NCBI GenBank assembly: GCA_019422485.1
Contig: JAHZDG010000020.1
Location: forward strand, 1-13,925
Length of the DNA: 13,925 nucleotides
Direction of reading: 5' to 3'
Source of the DNA: Alistipes sp.
GTDB taxonomy: Bacteria; Bacteroidota; Bacteroidia; Bacteroidales; Rikenellaceae
Numbering within the stretch: position 1 is the stretch's first letter; each line of letters opens with the position of its first letter. The notes under the pieces were generated by a model that was not told the DNA's origin, made no database searches, and was given only the letters and a program-made list of their open reading frames with translations. A program made the position numbers and the translations under genes. Below, piece by piece: positions 6,963-13,925 of this stretch.

Positions 6963-6977
6963 TTCAAATCGTTCAAA
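6962..6977 (+). repeat. Direct repeat in the trxB leader
   Basis: GTTCAAA occurs at 6962-6968 and 6971-6977, a 9-bp period spanning the predicted transcription start. It could be a regulator site or an initially transcribed sequence effect. It is short enough to be chance. Confidence 0.35.
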
Positions 6978-6986
6978 GTAAGAACT

Positions 6987-7919
6987 ATGGAAATGGAAAC
7001 TACGAAATGTTTGATTATCGGGAGCGGTCCCGCCGGATATACCGCTGCCATATATGCCGCACGGGCCAATCTTTCTCCTGTATTGTACGAAGGAATGGAA
7101 CCCGGCGGACAGTTGACAACCACTACGGATATCGAGAACTTCCCGGGCTTTCCGCAGGGAATCGCCGGACCGCTGTTGATGGAAGAGATGAAAAAACAGG
7201 CGCAGCGTTTCGGTGCCGATGTGCGTTTCGGAGTGGTGACCGGAGTCGATCTCTCGGAACGTCCTTTCCGCGTGACGGTAGACGGCGAGAAACAGATCGA
7301 AGCCCGTTGCCTGATTATTGCGACGGGGGCATCGGCTCGTTATCTGGGACTGGAGTCGGAACAGAAATATCGGGGCATGGGGGTTTCGGCCTGTGCGACC
7401 TGCGATGGGTTTTTCTATCGGAAAAAGGACGTGATTGTGGTGGGCGGCGGAGATACCGCCTGCGAAGAGGCGCTCTACCTGGCTTCGATCTGCAACAAAG
7501 TTTATATGGTGGTACGCAAGAACTTCCTCCGTGCCTCGAAACATATGCAGAAACGGGTGATGGAAACCTCCAATATCGAAGTGCTGTTCGGGTATAATAC
7601 CGTAGAGGTGCTGGGCGATGAAAACGGTGTTACCGGAGCCCGGGTGCGGCATGAATCGGGTTCCGAACGGGTGTTGGATGCCTATGGATTTTTTGTGGCC
7701 ATCGGACATACGCCCAATACCGCTCTGTTTGCCGGAGCCCTGGATCTCGATGACGAAGGGTATATCCGTACGCGTCCGGGTTCGGCGGCTACGAATATCG
7801 AAGGCGTGTTTGCGGCCGGGGATGTGCAGGATCCGCACTTCCGGCAGGCGATTACGGCCGCCGGATCGGGTTGTATGGCCGCGATCGAAGCCGAACGCTT
7901 TTTGTTGATGGAAGCCTAA
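6987..7919 (+). CDS. trxB: Thioredoxin-disulfide reductase
   Basis: A 310-residue cytoplasmic flavoprotein that passes electrons from NADPH through FAD and a redox disulfide to thioredoxin. Visible parts in order: the N-terminal FAD dinucleotide motif GSGPAGYTAA (about 12-21), the flavin-site segment GGQLTTTTDIENFPGFP, the active-site disulfide C136-A-T-C139 in ACATCDGFFY, the NADPH motif GGGDTACEEA (153-162), and the C-terminal FAD motif FAAGDVQDPHFRQAITAAGSG (D279). Length and motifs are those of ordinary low-molecular-weight TrxB. The ATG at 6987 is preferred over one at 6960, which would lie inside the -7 box. The stop codon shares its last A with the ATG of the next gene (TAATG). This makes trxB the head of a run of polysaccharide-type genes. 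Confidence 0.96.
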   Translation: MEMETTKCLIIGSGPAGYTAAIYAARANLSPVLYEGMEPGGQLTTTTDIENFPGFPQGIAGPLLMEEMKKQAQRFGADVRFGVVTGVDLSERPFRVTVDGEKQIEARCLIIATGASARYLGLESEQKYRGMGVSACATCDGFFYRKKDVIVVGGGDTACEEALYLASICNKVYMVVRKNFLRASKHMQKRVMETSNIEVLFGYNTVEVLGDENGVTGARVRHESGSERVLDAYGFFVAIGHTPNTALFAGALDLDDEGYIRTRPGSAATNIEGVFAAGDVQDPHFRQAITAAGSGCMAAIEAERFLLMEA

Positions 7920-8902
7920 TGGGTGAAAACCGTAACCGTATGGTGGATCCTCAGACGATATTTGCCCTGAAGAACGAAGCGGATTTCGAACGGGTGACGT
8001 TGGAGGTGTTCCGTTACCAGGCTCGCTGTTGCGGCCCGTATCGGGAATACCTGAACTTGTTGGGTGTCGATCCGGACGAAGTGACCCGGTTGGAGGAGAT
8101 TCCTTTCCTGCCGGTGGAGCTCTTTAAAACCCAGCGGATTTATGCCGCGGAAGAAGAGCCGGAACAGATCTTTACCAGCAGCAGCACCTCGGGACAACAA
8201 CCCTCGAAACACTATGTGGCTTCGTTGGCCCTGTATGAAGAAGCTTTTACACGGTCCTTTGAACGTTTTTATGGTCCGGCCGAAGAGGTGGCGCTGTTTG
8301 CGTTACTGCCCAGTTATCTGGAACGCGAGGGCTCTTCCCTGATCTATATGGCGGATCGTCTGATCGCTCGCGGAGGCGGAGGCTTTTATCTGCACGATCA
8401 CGAGAAATTGTTGAAGGATTTGGCCGCTTGCCGAAAAAAGAAAATTCTGTTGGGGGTCAGCTATGCCTTATGGGATCTGGCCGAACAACATCCCGGCCCC
8501 CTGACCGATACCATTGTTATGGAGACCGGCGGTATGAAAGGCCGGCGTCAGGAGTTGCCGCGCGAAGAGTTTCATGCCCTGTTGCAGCGGGCTTTCGAGG
8601 TGCCTTCCATCCATTCCGAATACGGAATGGCCGAGTTGATGTCTCAGGCCTACTCGGCCGGAGAGGGTTTGTTCTATACCCCGGACTGGATGCGGATCGT
8701 GATTCGTGATTTGAACGATCCGTTCGAGCAGCTTCCGGTCGGTCGTACCGGAGGGGTGAATATCATTGATCTGGCCAATCTCTACTCCTGCAGCTTCTTG
8801 CAGACCGCCGATATGGGGGTGTTGCAGCGTGACGGGGGATTCCGCATCTTGGGACGGATCAGTGGCAGCGAAATCCGGGGGTGTAATTTGTTGGTTCAAT
8901 AG
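7919..8902 (+). CDS. LuxE/PaaK-like adenylating (acyl-activating) enzyme
   Basis: A predicted 327-residue protein resembling the LuxE acyl-protein synthetase / PaaK branch of adenylate-forming enzymes. Visible marks are the nucleotide-binding loop TSSSTSGQQPSKHYV (T86-G92), the A5-type motif SEYGMAELMSQAYS (Y235-E239), and a QTADMG segment (D298) in the position of the usual ribose-binding TGD. These are followed by ILGRISGSEIRGCNLLV, like the GRxxxxIKxRG hinge. Such enzymes activate a carboxylic acid with ATP and pass it to a thiol or protein. In lux systems LuxE works with the reductase LuxC, but no LuxC is in the window. The start overlaps the trxB stop (TAATG); a second ATG at 7940 is possible. 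The pyruvyltransferase begins 5 nt after its stop. Substrate unknown; modification of a surface glycan is inferred from context. Confidence 0.75.
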   Translation: MGENRNRMVDPQTIFALKNEADFERVTLEVFRYQARCCGPYREYLNLLGVDPDEVTRLEEIPFLPVELFKTQRIYAAEEEPEQIFTSSSTSGQQPSKHYVASLALYEEAFTRSFERFYGPAEEVALFALLPSYLEREGSSLIYMADRLIARGGGGFYLHDHEKLLKDLAACRKKKILLGVSYALWDLAEQHPGPLTDTIVMETGGMKGRRQELPREEFHALLQRAFEVPSIHSEYGMAELMSQAYSAGEGLFYTPDWMRIVIRDLNDPFEQLPVGRTGGVNIIDLANLYSCSFLQTADMGVLQRDGGFRILGRISGSEIRGCNLLVQ

Positions 8903-8907
8903 AAGAT

Positions 8908-9930
8908 ATGAGTCAGGGAGATCCGATCGAAAGATTACACCGCCTGCTGGTTGAGCAGTTGCGACCGCTGGTGACGGCGGATTACGTGTTGCTGGATTGT
9001 CCCTATCATGCCAATATCGGCGACACGTTGATCTGGGAAGGTGAACTCGCCTTTCTGAAAGATCTCCCCCACCGAATGTTGGCTTACGGTTCTATGTCGA
9101 CCTGGCAGTTTCCGCACTTGAAGCCCGGAACCGTTATCTTGTTGCATGGTGGAGGAAATTTCGGGGATTTGTGGCCCGGGGTACAGGATTTTCGTCTTCG
9201 GGTGATCGAAACTTATCCGGATCATCCGATCGTGATTTTTCCGCAGACGGTCCATTATCGGGATCAGCAGCGAAGTCTGTCTGATGCGGAACGCATGGCC
9301 CGACATCCGAATCTGACGATCTGTGCCCGGGATAGCCGTTCGTATAGCTATCTGCAGACCTGTTTCCGCAATCGGTTATTGTTGCTGCCTGATATGGCGT
9401 TTTGTATTCCGCCCGAACGATTGATGCGCTATGCCTGTCATCCCGTTCGGCCAGAACCTTTATGGCTTAAACGGACCGATCAGGAACTGGGTTCGGCCGA
9501 ACGACCGATCGAATTGGCGGAGTCGGTACGCCCGCACGATTGGCCCACCTTAGAGCGGCGAACCTGCGCCACGTGGTGGGTCTATAAACTCAGTGGCGTG
9601 TGCGATCGCTTGTCCTGCTACGCGTGGGGACGAGCTTTGGCTCGTGGATGCGCCCGATGGGCCGATACGGTGGCTTTCAGAAGTTTACGCCCGGAAAATG
9701 TTCGGACGGGAGTGCGTTTCCTGACTCAATACGGGTCGCTTTATACGACTCGTTTGCATGGTGCCATTCTGGGAATCTTGTTGCGCAAAAAGGAGGTCGT
9801 GCTGATCGACAATAATTACGGAAAGAATTCGTCGTTTTATGAAACCTGGTTGCAGGAGATGCCTTCGGTGCGTTTAGATCGTCCGGTGTCTGCCCCTGCC
9901 ACCCCAACCTCTTCGGATATCCGCCTATGA
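8908..9930 (+). CDS. Polysaccharide pyruvyltransferase family protein
   Basis: A 340-residue protein of the family that includes CsaB and the exopolysaccharide EpsI/ExoV enzymes. These move the enolpyruvyl part of PEP onto a sugar to form a cyclic pyruvate ketal, giving the glycan a negative charge. Family marks are LDCPYHANIGDTLIW (H34), the glycine loop LLHGGGNFGDLWP (H80-G83), IVIFPQTVHY, and the late YTTRLHGAILGILLRKK (H284). The middle, about residues 170-255, is long, basic and Trp/Cys-rich and is not clearly conserved. There is no signal peptide, so it should act in the cytoplasm. It begins 5 nt after the LuxE-like gene and its stop overlaps the next glycosyltransferase by 4 bp (ATGA), so the three are probably made together. 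The acceptor sugar cannot be read from the sequence. Confidence 0.85.
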   Translation: MSQGDPIERLHRLLVEQLRPLVTADYVLLDCPYHANIGDTLIWEGELAFLKDLPHRMLAYGSMSTWQFPHLKPGTVILLHGGGNFGDLWPGVQDFRLRVIETYPDHPIVIFPQTVHYRDQQRSLSDAERMARHPNLTICARDSRSYSYLQTCFRNRLLLLPDMAFCIPPERLMRYACHPVRPEPLWLKRTDQELGSAERPIELAESVRPHDWPTLERRTCATWWVYKLSGVCDRLSCYAWGRALARGCARWADTVAFRSLRPENVRTGVRFLTQYGSLYTTRLHGAILGILLRKKEVVLIDNNYGKNSSFYETWLQEMPSVRLDRPVSAPATPTSSDIRL

Positions 9931-10856
9931 AACCGTATACATTTTCGGTCATTGTACCGCTGTATAATAAACAAAACGAAATCGGCGATACGCTGCGCTC
10001 GATTCTCGCCCAGCGTTACCTTCCCTTGGAGGTGGTGGTGGTGAATGACGGCAGTACGGACGGCAGCGCCGATGTGGTCCGTTCATTCGATAGTCCGCTC
10101 ATTCGTCTGATTACACAACCCAATGCCGGAGAGTGTGCCGCGCGCAACCGGGCCATTGCCGAGGCGCGAGGCGAGTATCTGGCCTTGTTGGATGCGGACG
10201 ATACGTGGGACCCGGGATACTTGGAAGAGATTGCGCGATTGATCGATCGCTATCCCGGTTGCGGTATGTACAGCACGGCTTTTCATATCGTGAGTCGGGA
10301 GGGGGTATTCCCGAGTCACTCTCCGAAAGAAGAGGGCGTGGTCGATAATTTCTTCCGCCAATCACTGAGTTATTATGTGAGCATTCCTTCGACCTCGACG
10401 ATTCCGGCCTTTGTGTTCAAAGAAGTGGGCGGTTTCCCGGAAGGCATGCGTATGGGCGGGGATCAATACATGTGGGTGAAGATTGCCCGGCGTTACCCGG
10501 TCTGCTTTTCACCCAAACGTTTGCTCAATTACAGCCTGGTCGCCTCCAATCGTTCCGCAGCCATTTATACGCCGGAATCGACACCTTACTCCTTCCGGGC
10601 GTTTTACGATCCGCAGGGAGACTTCTATCTGAATGAATACCTGGCTCGGGTGGAACTCGGAAAGGCGCTGACCCTCTCGGCCAAAGGCGGAACCGAGGCA
10701 GGGCGTTCTGCAGAACGTTTTTATCGTTATACCCGTTGTAACCGGCGGGCCTGGTACAAGCTCTGGGTGTTGAACCGGATTCCGATGCCATTACGGGCCT
10801 GGGTGTTTCGGCAATACAATCGGTTGGCCTGGAAGCTGGCTAAAAAGGGTTTATAG
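9927..10856 (+). CDS. Family 2 glycosyltransferase
   Basis: A 309-residue GT-A-fold glycosyltransferase that adds a sugar from a nucleotide donor to a growing glycan on the cytoplasmic side of the membrane. The N-terminus has the classic FSVIVPLYNKQNEIGDTLRS start, then VVVNDGSTDGSADVV, the GECAARNRAI segment, and the metal-binding LLDADD (D89-x-D91-D92). A catalytic-region GGDQYMWVKIARRYP (D179) follows. The C-terminus (about 265-309) is very basic and aromatic, rich in Arg, Trp and Tyr, and may touch the membrane. Its ATG overlaps the stop of the pyruvyltransferase gene, and it is last in the trxB operon, ending before a strong terminator. Donor and acceptor are unknown. Coupling to the pyruvyltransferase suggests both act on the same glycan. 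Confidence 0.9.
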   Translation: MKPYTFSVIVPLYNKQNEIGDTLRSILAQRYLPLEVVVVNDGSTDGSADVVRSFDSPLIRLITQPNAGECAARNRAIAEARGEYLALLDADDTWDPGYLEEIARLIDRYPGCGMYSTAFHIVSREGVFPSHSPKEEGVVDNFFRQSLSYYVSIPSTSTIPAFVFKEVGGFPEGMRMGGDQYMWVKIARRYPVCFSPKRLLNYSLVASNRSAAIYTPESTPYSFRAFYDPQGDFYLNEYLARVELGKALTLSAKGGTEAGRSAERFYRYTRCNRRAWYKLWVLNRIPMPLRAWVFRQYNRLAWKLAKKGL

Positions 10857-10911
10857 ACGCAGAAAGGATTGGGGCGGAATACCTGGTCTGGGGCAAACGA
10901 TCGATATAATA

Positions 10912-10942
10912 AAAGGGCGACCTTATCAGTAGGTCGCCCTTT
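10912..10942. terminator. Bidirectional intrinsic terminator between converging GT2 genes
   Basis: AAAGGGCGACCT (10912-10923) pairs perfectly with AGGTCGCCCTTT (10931-10942), a 12-bp stem with a 7-nt loop. The plus strand continues TTTGTGTTTTC and the minus strand CCTTTTATTATA, so it should work in both directions. It ends the trxB operon and the leftward GT2 gene. Confidence 0.9.
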
Positions 10943-10952
10943 GTGTTTTCGG

Positions 10953-11870
10953 TTAGCCGATCAGTCCTCGGCTGATTTGCCATCGCATTCGTAGCAGGAA
11001 CCATCCTTTGAGCGGTTGTAGCCGCAGGGTATATCCTATGGCAAAAACCAAAGCTCCGACCCATTTGACGCCTTCTGCCACCAAACGCCGCAGATAGGCC
11101 ATGCGTCCCAGTTCCCGGGTACGGACCCGTTCGCTCATGCCGCCCATGCGATTGACCCGATCAAAATAGTCCGGCGTGAGTTTGCTGGCCGGGATCAGGT
11201 GGTAGATGACGGCTCCAGGCAGGTAGTAGATCTTTTCGCCGGCAGTTCTCAGTCGGGCGAAGAGCTCTTTTTCTTCTCCTCCCATCGGTTTTTCGCCGGT
11301 ACGTCCCAGCTCGGTGTTGAACAGACCGTAACGCTCCAGCGTCTTGCGCCGAACCCCCATGTTTCCTCCCGGCGGATATTTGCGGGCCGGGAAAGGCCGG
11401 ATCTGATCGCCCAGATAGAGAGCCCCGGCAATGGGTCGCGCCGCGATGGGAGATAACCAGCGAGGCGGCGGGCATTCATAGATGGGAACGACTACCCCAC
11501 CACCTCCGGCCGCTTCCGGATAACGTTCGAAGAAGTCGATGTAGCTGGCGGCAAACCCCGGATTGACCTTTTCGTCATCGTCGATGATGGCCACATAGGG
11601 GGCCCGGCTATGACGGATGCCGCAATTGCGGGCATGGGAAAGACCCTGACGGGTTTCGGTGACCATCGTCATTTGAAGCTCGGGATGAGCCGCCGCGAAG
11701 ATGGCAAACACTTCCGCGGTGTTGTCTTTGGAGTTGTTGTTGACCACTACGGCTTCCCAGCGAGCGGGATCGAGGTGTTGGGCTGCCAGACTTTCGAGCG
11801 TTCCCAGCAGGTACGGGGCGCGGTTGTAGGTGGCGATGATGATGGAAAGGGAGGGAATGGCCTCTGTCAT
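10953..11870 (-). CDS. Family 2 glycosyltransferase
   Basis: A 305-residue GT-A glycosyltransferase. The fold is marked by SLSIIIATYNRAPYLLGTL, EAVVVNNNSKDNTAEV, GLSHARNCGIRHSRAPYVA, the metal-binding IIDDDEK (D97-D99), YPPGGNMGVRRKTLERYGLF for the acceptor side, and GGEEKELFARLR (E199-E200) as the likely catalytic acid/base region. A hydrophobic C-terminal stretch around residues 268-283 (VKWVGALVFAIGYTLR) is probably a membrane-associated helix. It is not a close copy of the GT2 gene at 9927: both the acceptor motif and the C-terminus differ. It converges on that gene across a shared terminator. On its upstream side it follows the sugar-kinase gene after a 68-bp gap that holds a terminator. 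No clear -7 box is visible, so it may depend on read-through. Confidence 0.9.
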   Translation of the reverse strand: MTEAIPSLSIIIATYNRAPYLLGTLESLAAQHLDPARWEAVVVNNNSKDNTAEVFAIFAAAHPELQMTMVTETRQGLSHARNCGIRHSRAPYVAIIDDDEKVNPGFAASYIDFFERYPEAAGGGGVVVPIYECPPPRWLSPIAARPIAGALYLGDQIRPFPARKYPPGGNMGVRRKTLERYGLFNTELGRTGEKPMGGEEKELFARLRTAGEKIYYLPGAVIYHLIPASKLTPDYFDRVNRMGGMSERVRTRELGRMAYLRRLVAEGVKWVGALVFAIGYTLRLQPLKGWFLLRMRWQISRGLIG

Positions 11871-11888
11871 GAGAAAAGAATGGAAAAG

Positions 11889-11923
11889 AGACGGGCGGTC
11901 TCGCTCAGGAAGACCGCACGTCT
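11889..11923 (-). terminator. Intrinsic terminator after the sugar-kinase gene
   Basis: AGACGGGCGGTCT (11889-11901) and AGACCGCACGTCT (11911-11923) are 13-nt arms with one mismatch and a 9-nt loop. In the leftward direction the hairpin is followed by CTTTTCCATTCTTTTC, an interrupted T-rich run. It lies between the kinase stop and the GT2 start, so it may end or attenuate that transcript. Confidence 0.75.
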
Positions 11924-11938
11924 GGGTTGGTGAATGGT

Positions 11939-13021
11939 TTACAGTCCGGCGATGAAATCCGACATCTCTTTTTCGTGGGCCTCGATGCTTTGCAGTAGTT
12001 TGAATTGGGCGTACGAACGTTGGAGATTGTGGGTCGGATGTTTGATCTTATAATAGGTATCGCCTTCCAGGTAGTCGGTCAGGAAACGGATTGTCTGCAT
12101 ATAGGTCAGCATTTTGGCGCCGAAGGGCAGATTTTCACGTTCGGTGGGAGTGAGAAAATCTCCGGCCGAACGGATGTATCCTGTCGAAAAAGCACGGAAG
12201 ACATCCATGTTGACGTTCACGTTGTTCAGGTCGGGATCGTCTTCGGCGCCGGTGTTGGCACCGGTGCGGATGAAGTCCCCGAAGTCCGACAGAACATAAC
12301 CCGGCATGGTGGTGTCCAGGTCGATCACGCACAGCGGTTGCCCCGCCTGATCGAACAACAGGTTGTTAACCTTGGTGTCGCAGTGGGTTACCCGTTTGGG
12401 GAGTTTCCCGGCCCGGTGCAGTACTTCGGCTTTGCACATTTCGGCCGCTCGAGCCAACAGTTCGTCCACCAGCGGACGAACCTCGCTCAAACGCCTTTTG
12501 GCGTCCGCATCAATGGCTTTCCGAAAACCTTCCAGTCGGAATTCGATGTTGTGAAAATTGGGAATGGTTTCCCGTAAGGCTCCCTCGGGCATATCCGACA
12601 GTTGGTGCTGGAAGCGTCCGAAAGCTTCGCCTGTCAGCTCGGCCAGGTGGCTGTCCATCGCTTCATAGGTCACGGAATCGGCGATGTAGACCATTACACG
12701 CCAGTAACTCTCCCCATCAAAGTCGTATAACTGACCGGAATGGGTCGGAACGATGCGCAAGGCTTTGCGTTCGATGTCGGTTTCACCAGCAGCGGTGAGT
12801 TTGGCGCGAATGTGATCGGTAATCCGTTGGATGTTGGTCTGCAACAGTTCCACGTCCTGAAAAATGTGGTGGTTGATCCGTTGCAGAATATAATCGGGAT
12901 CATCCTTCGAGGCGGTACGAACCCGATAGGTGTCGTTGATAAGCCCGTTGCCGACCGGAGCCAGTTCTGCTACCGTACCCCGAATGGCAAAACGATTGAC
13001 AATTTCTTTTTTCTGATCCAT
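11939..13021 (-). CDS. APH-fold sugar kinase, N-acetylhexosamine 1-kinase (NahK)-like
   Basis: A 360-residue cytoplasmic kinase of the aminoglycoside phosphotransferase/choline kinase fold, almost the size of Bifidobacterium NahK (about 359). It has a glycine-poor ATP loop (PVGNGLINDTYRVR), then YILQRINHHIFQD with the early basic region. The catalytic Brenner loop is THCDTKVNNLLF (H213, D215, N220) and the metal-binding strand is VIDLDTTMPG (D234, D236). NahK phosphorylates GlcNAc or GalNAc at C1, feeding the sugar-1-phosphate to a UDP-sugar pyrophosphorylase. It starts 13 bp after a GH109-like gene on the same strand, and GH109 enzymes release GalNAc, so GalNAc is the likely substrate. Family is certain; substrate is inferred. 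Other APH-fold kinases (choline, homoserine) remain possible. Confidence 0.8.
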   Translation of the reverse strand: MDQKKEIVNRFAIRGTVAELAPVGNGLINDTYRVRTASKDDPDYILQRINHHIFQDVELLQTNIQRITDHIRAKLTAAGETDIERKALRIVPTHSGQLYDFDGESYWRVMVYIADSVTYEAMDSHLAELTGEAFGRFQHQLSDMPEGALRETIPNFHNIEFRLEGFRKAIDADAKRRLSEVRPLVDELLARAAEMCKAEVLHRAGKLPKRVTHCDTKVNNLLFDQAGQPLCVIDLDTTMPGYVLSDFGDFIRTGANTGAEDDPDLNNVNVNMDVFRAFSTGYIRSAGDFLTPTERENLPFGAKMLTYMQTIRFLTDYLEGDTYYKIKHPTHNLQRSYAQFKLLQSIEAHEKEMSDFIAGL

Positions 13022-13034
13022 CGTATTCGTCTGT

Positions 13035-13925
13035 TTATTGGTTGTCGCCCGGAGCGGTAGCCAGGGTCAGACCCTGCAGCTTGTTCCAGGCGCCGCGGGT
13101 GAAATCGGGAATTTTGACCGGCTTACTGCCGTTGAGCACCGAGGCTTCGGTCAGTTCGACCAACGAGGACCATTCGGCAGCGTCATAAACGTCCTGATCC
13201 AGCGGAAGACCGTTGCGCAGGCAGTAGATCAGTCGCGAGTCCATGATGAAGTCCATGCCTCCGTGACCGCCCACTTCCCGGGCCTTCTCGCCGTATTCCT
13301 TGCTGATGGGGTGTTCCCATTGAGCCAGCATCTTTTCGCGGGCTTCGCGATCCATCGCCTCATGGCCCAACGAGTCGAACGAGAGCACTTCGGTCGGCCA
13401 CTTCTGGGCAAACCCTTTGGTGCCGCTCACCAGGTGAATCCGACTGTAGGGACGCGGACTCGAAACGTTGTGCTGGATGAGGATGGTTTTGCCTTTGGCC
13501 GTACGGATCAGGGTGGTGTTGATGTCCCCTTTCTTGTAGGTGCGTTTGGCAAAATCGCTTTCCGGACCGTGTTTCTTGATGGCCGAGGGCGTCAGGCTGA
13601 ACTGATCCGAAGACATCGAAACCAGGTATTCCATCTTGTCGCCCCGGTGGATGTTCAGAATCTGGCAGATGGGGCCCAGTCCGTGAGTCGGATAGGGATT
13701 CCCGTCATGCACTTCGTTGTATTTCAGACGCCACATGTCGTGGTAACCGGTCGTGTCGTTGAACAGGTAGTCGCGCAGGTCGTGGATGTAGGCTCCTTCG
13801 ACGTGGAAAACCTCCCCGAACAGTCCGTGTTGAGCCATGTTCAGCGTAGCCATTTCAAAGAAGTCATAGCAGCAGTTTTCCAGCATCATGAAATGACGGC
13901 GGGTCTTTTCGGCCGTATTGACCAG
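13035..13925 (-). CDS. GH109-like Gfo/Idh/MocA protein, C-terminal part (cut by window edge)
   Basis: The visible 296 residues are the C-terminal part of a protein resembling GH109 alpha-N-acetylgalactosaminidases. These belong to the Gfo/Idh/MocA fold and use a bound NAD+ for an oxidation-elimination mechanism. Recognisable pieces are NTAEKTRRHFMMLENCCYDF, the GAYIHDLRDYLF segment, the active-site stretch NPYPTHGLGPICQ (His at visible residue 81), and the end DVYDAAEWSSLVELTEASV. The Rossmann half with the NAD-binding GxGxxG motif and any signal peptide lie beyond the right edge. The frame stays open to the last base, so an internal ATG at 13889 is not the start. Known members cleave terminal alpha-GalNAc from mucin-type and blood-group-A glycans. 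The kinase gene follows after 13 bp. A plain oxidoreductase role is the alternative. Confidence 0.78.
   Translation of the reverse strand: MVNTAEKTRRHFMMLENCCYDFFEMATLNMAQHGLFGEVFHVEGAYIHDLRDYLFNDTTGYHDMWRLKYNEVHDGNPYPTHGLGPICQILNIHRGDKMEYLVSMSSDQFSLTPSAIKKHGPESDFAKRTYKKGDINTTLIRTAKGKTILIQHNVSSPRPYSRIHLVSGTKGFAQKWPTEVLSFDSLGHEAMDREAREKMLAQWEHPISKEYGEKAREVGGHGGMDFIMDSRLIYCLRNGLPLDQDVYDAAEWSSLVELTEASVLNGSKPVKIPDFTRGAWNKLQGLTLATAPGDNQ

Noticed and set aside
7919..10856. A complete bioluminescence-type fatty aldehyde operon
   Set aside because: Only a LuxE-like gene is present. LuxC, LuxD and luciferase genes are absent, and the neighbours are glycan enzymes.
9927..11870. The two GT2 genes as an inverted duplication
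   Set aside because: Beyond the common GT-A motifs the proteins differ in acceptor regions and C-termini, so they are not recent copies.

Overview
The window looks like a chromosomal stretch from a Bacteroidales bacterium, most plausibly a gut commensal of the Alistipes/Rikenellaceae type. That placement is an inference. It rests on mid-50s G+C by eye, no Shine-Dalgarno sequences before the genes, Bacteroidetes-style -7 boxes (TAnnTTTG) before several genes, and a GH109-like/NahK-like GalNAc-salvage pair typical of mucin users. No rRNA, tRNA, CRISPR array, insertion sequence or phage gene is visible.

Layout. Positions 1-2876 are read leftward: the N-terminus of a nitroreductase (cut by the edge), DNA primase dnaG, and the manganese exporter mntP. 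Next comes a 273-bp divergent spacer with two inverted repeats. uvrB is then read rightward and overlaps by 4 bp a small GtrA-family membrane protein. A strong bidirectional terminator (5687-5726) separates this pair from a leftward M23/LysM lipoprotein (NlpD-type envelope hydrolase). A divergent promoter region follows, then a tight rightward run of four genes: trxB, a LuxE/PaaK-like adenylating enzyme, a polysaccharide pyruvyltransferase and a GT2 glycosyltransferase. These are joined by TAATG or ATGA overlaps or a 5-nt gap and end at a second bidirectional terminator (10912-10942). The rest is leftward: another GT2 glycosyltransferase, an APH-fold sugar kinase resembling N-acetylhexosamine 1-kinase with its own terminator, and the C-terminal part of a GH109-like Gfo/Idh/MocA protein that runs off the window.

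How the genes work together. dnaG, uvrB and trxB are housekeeping genes for replication, repair and thiol redox. The LuxE-like, pyruvyltransferase, GT2 and GtrA genes suggest building or decorating a surface glycan, with part of that set transcribed behind trxB. The GH109-like and kinase genes suggest release of terminal alpha-GalNAc and its phosphorylation to GalNAc-1-P.

I do not see a clear-cut new defence or mobile system. The most unusual points are the trxB-headed glycan-modification operon with an orphan LuxE-like enzyme, a possibly leaderless uvrB with inverted repeats upstream, and the uvrB-gtrA coupling.
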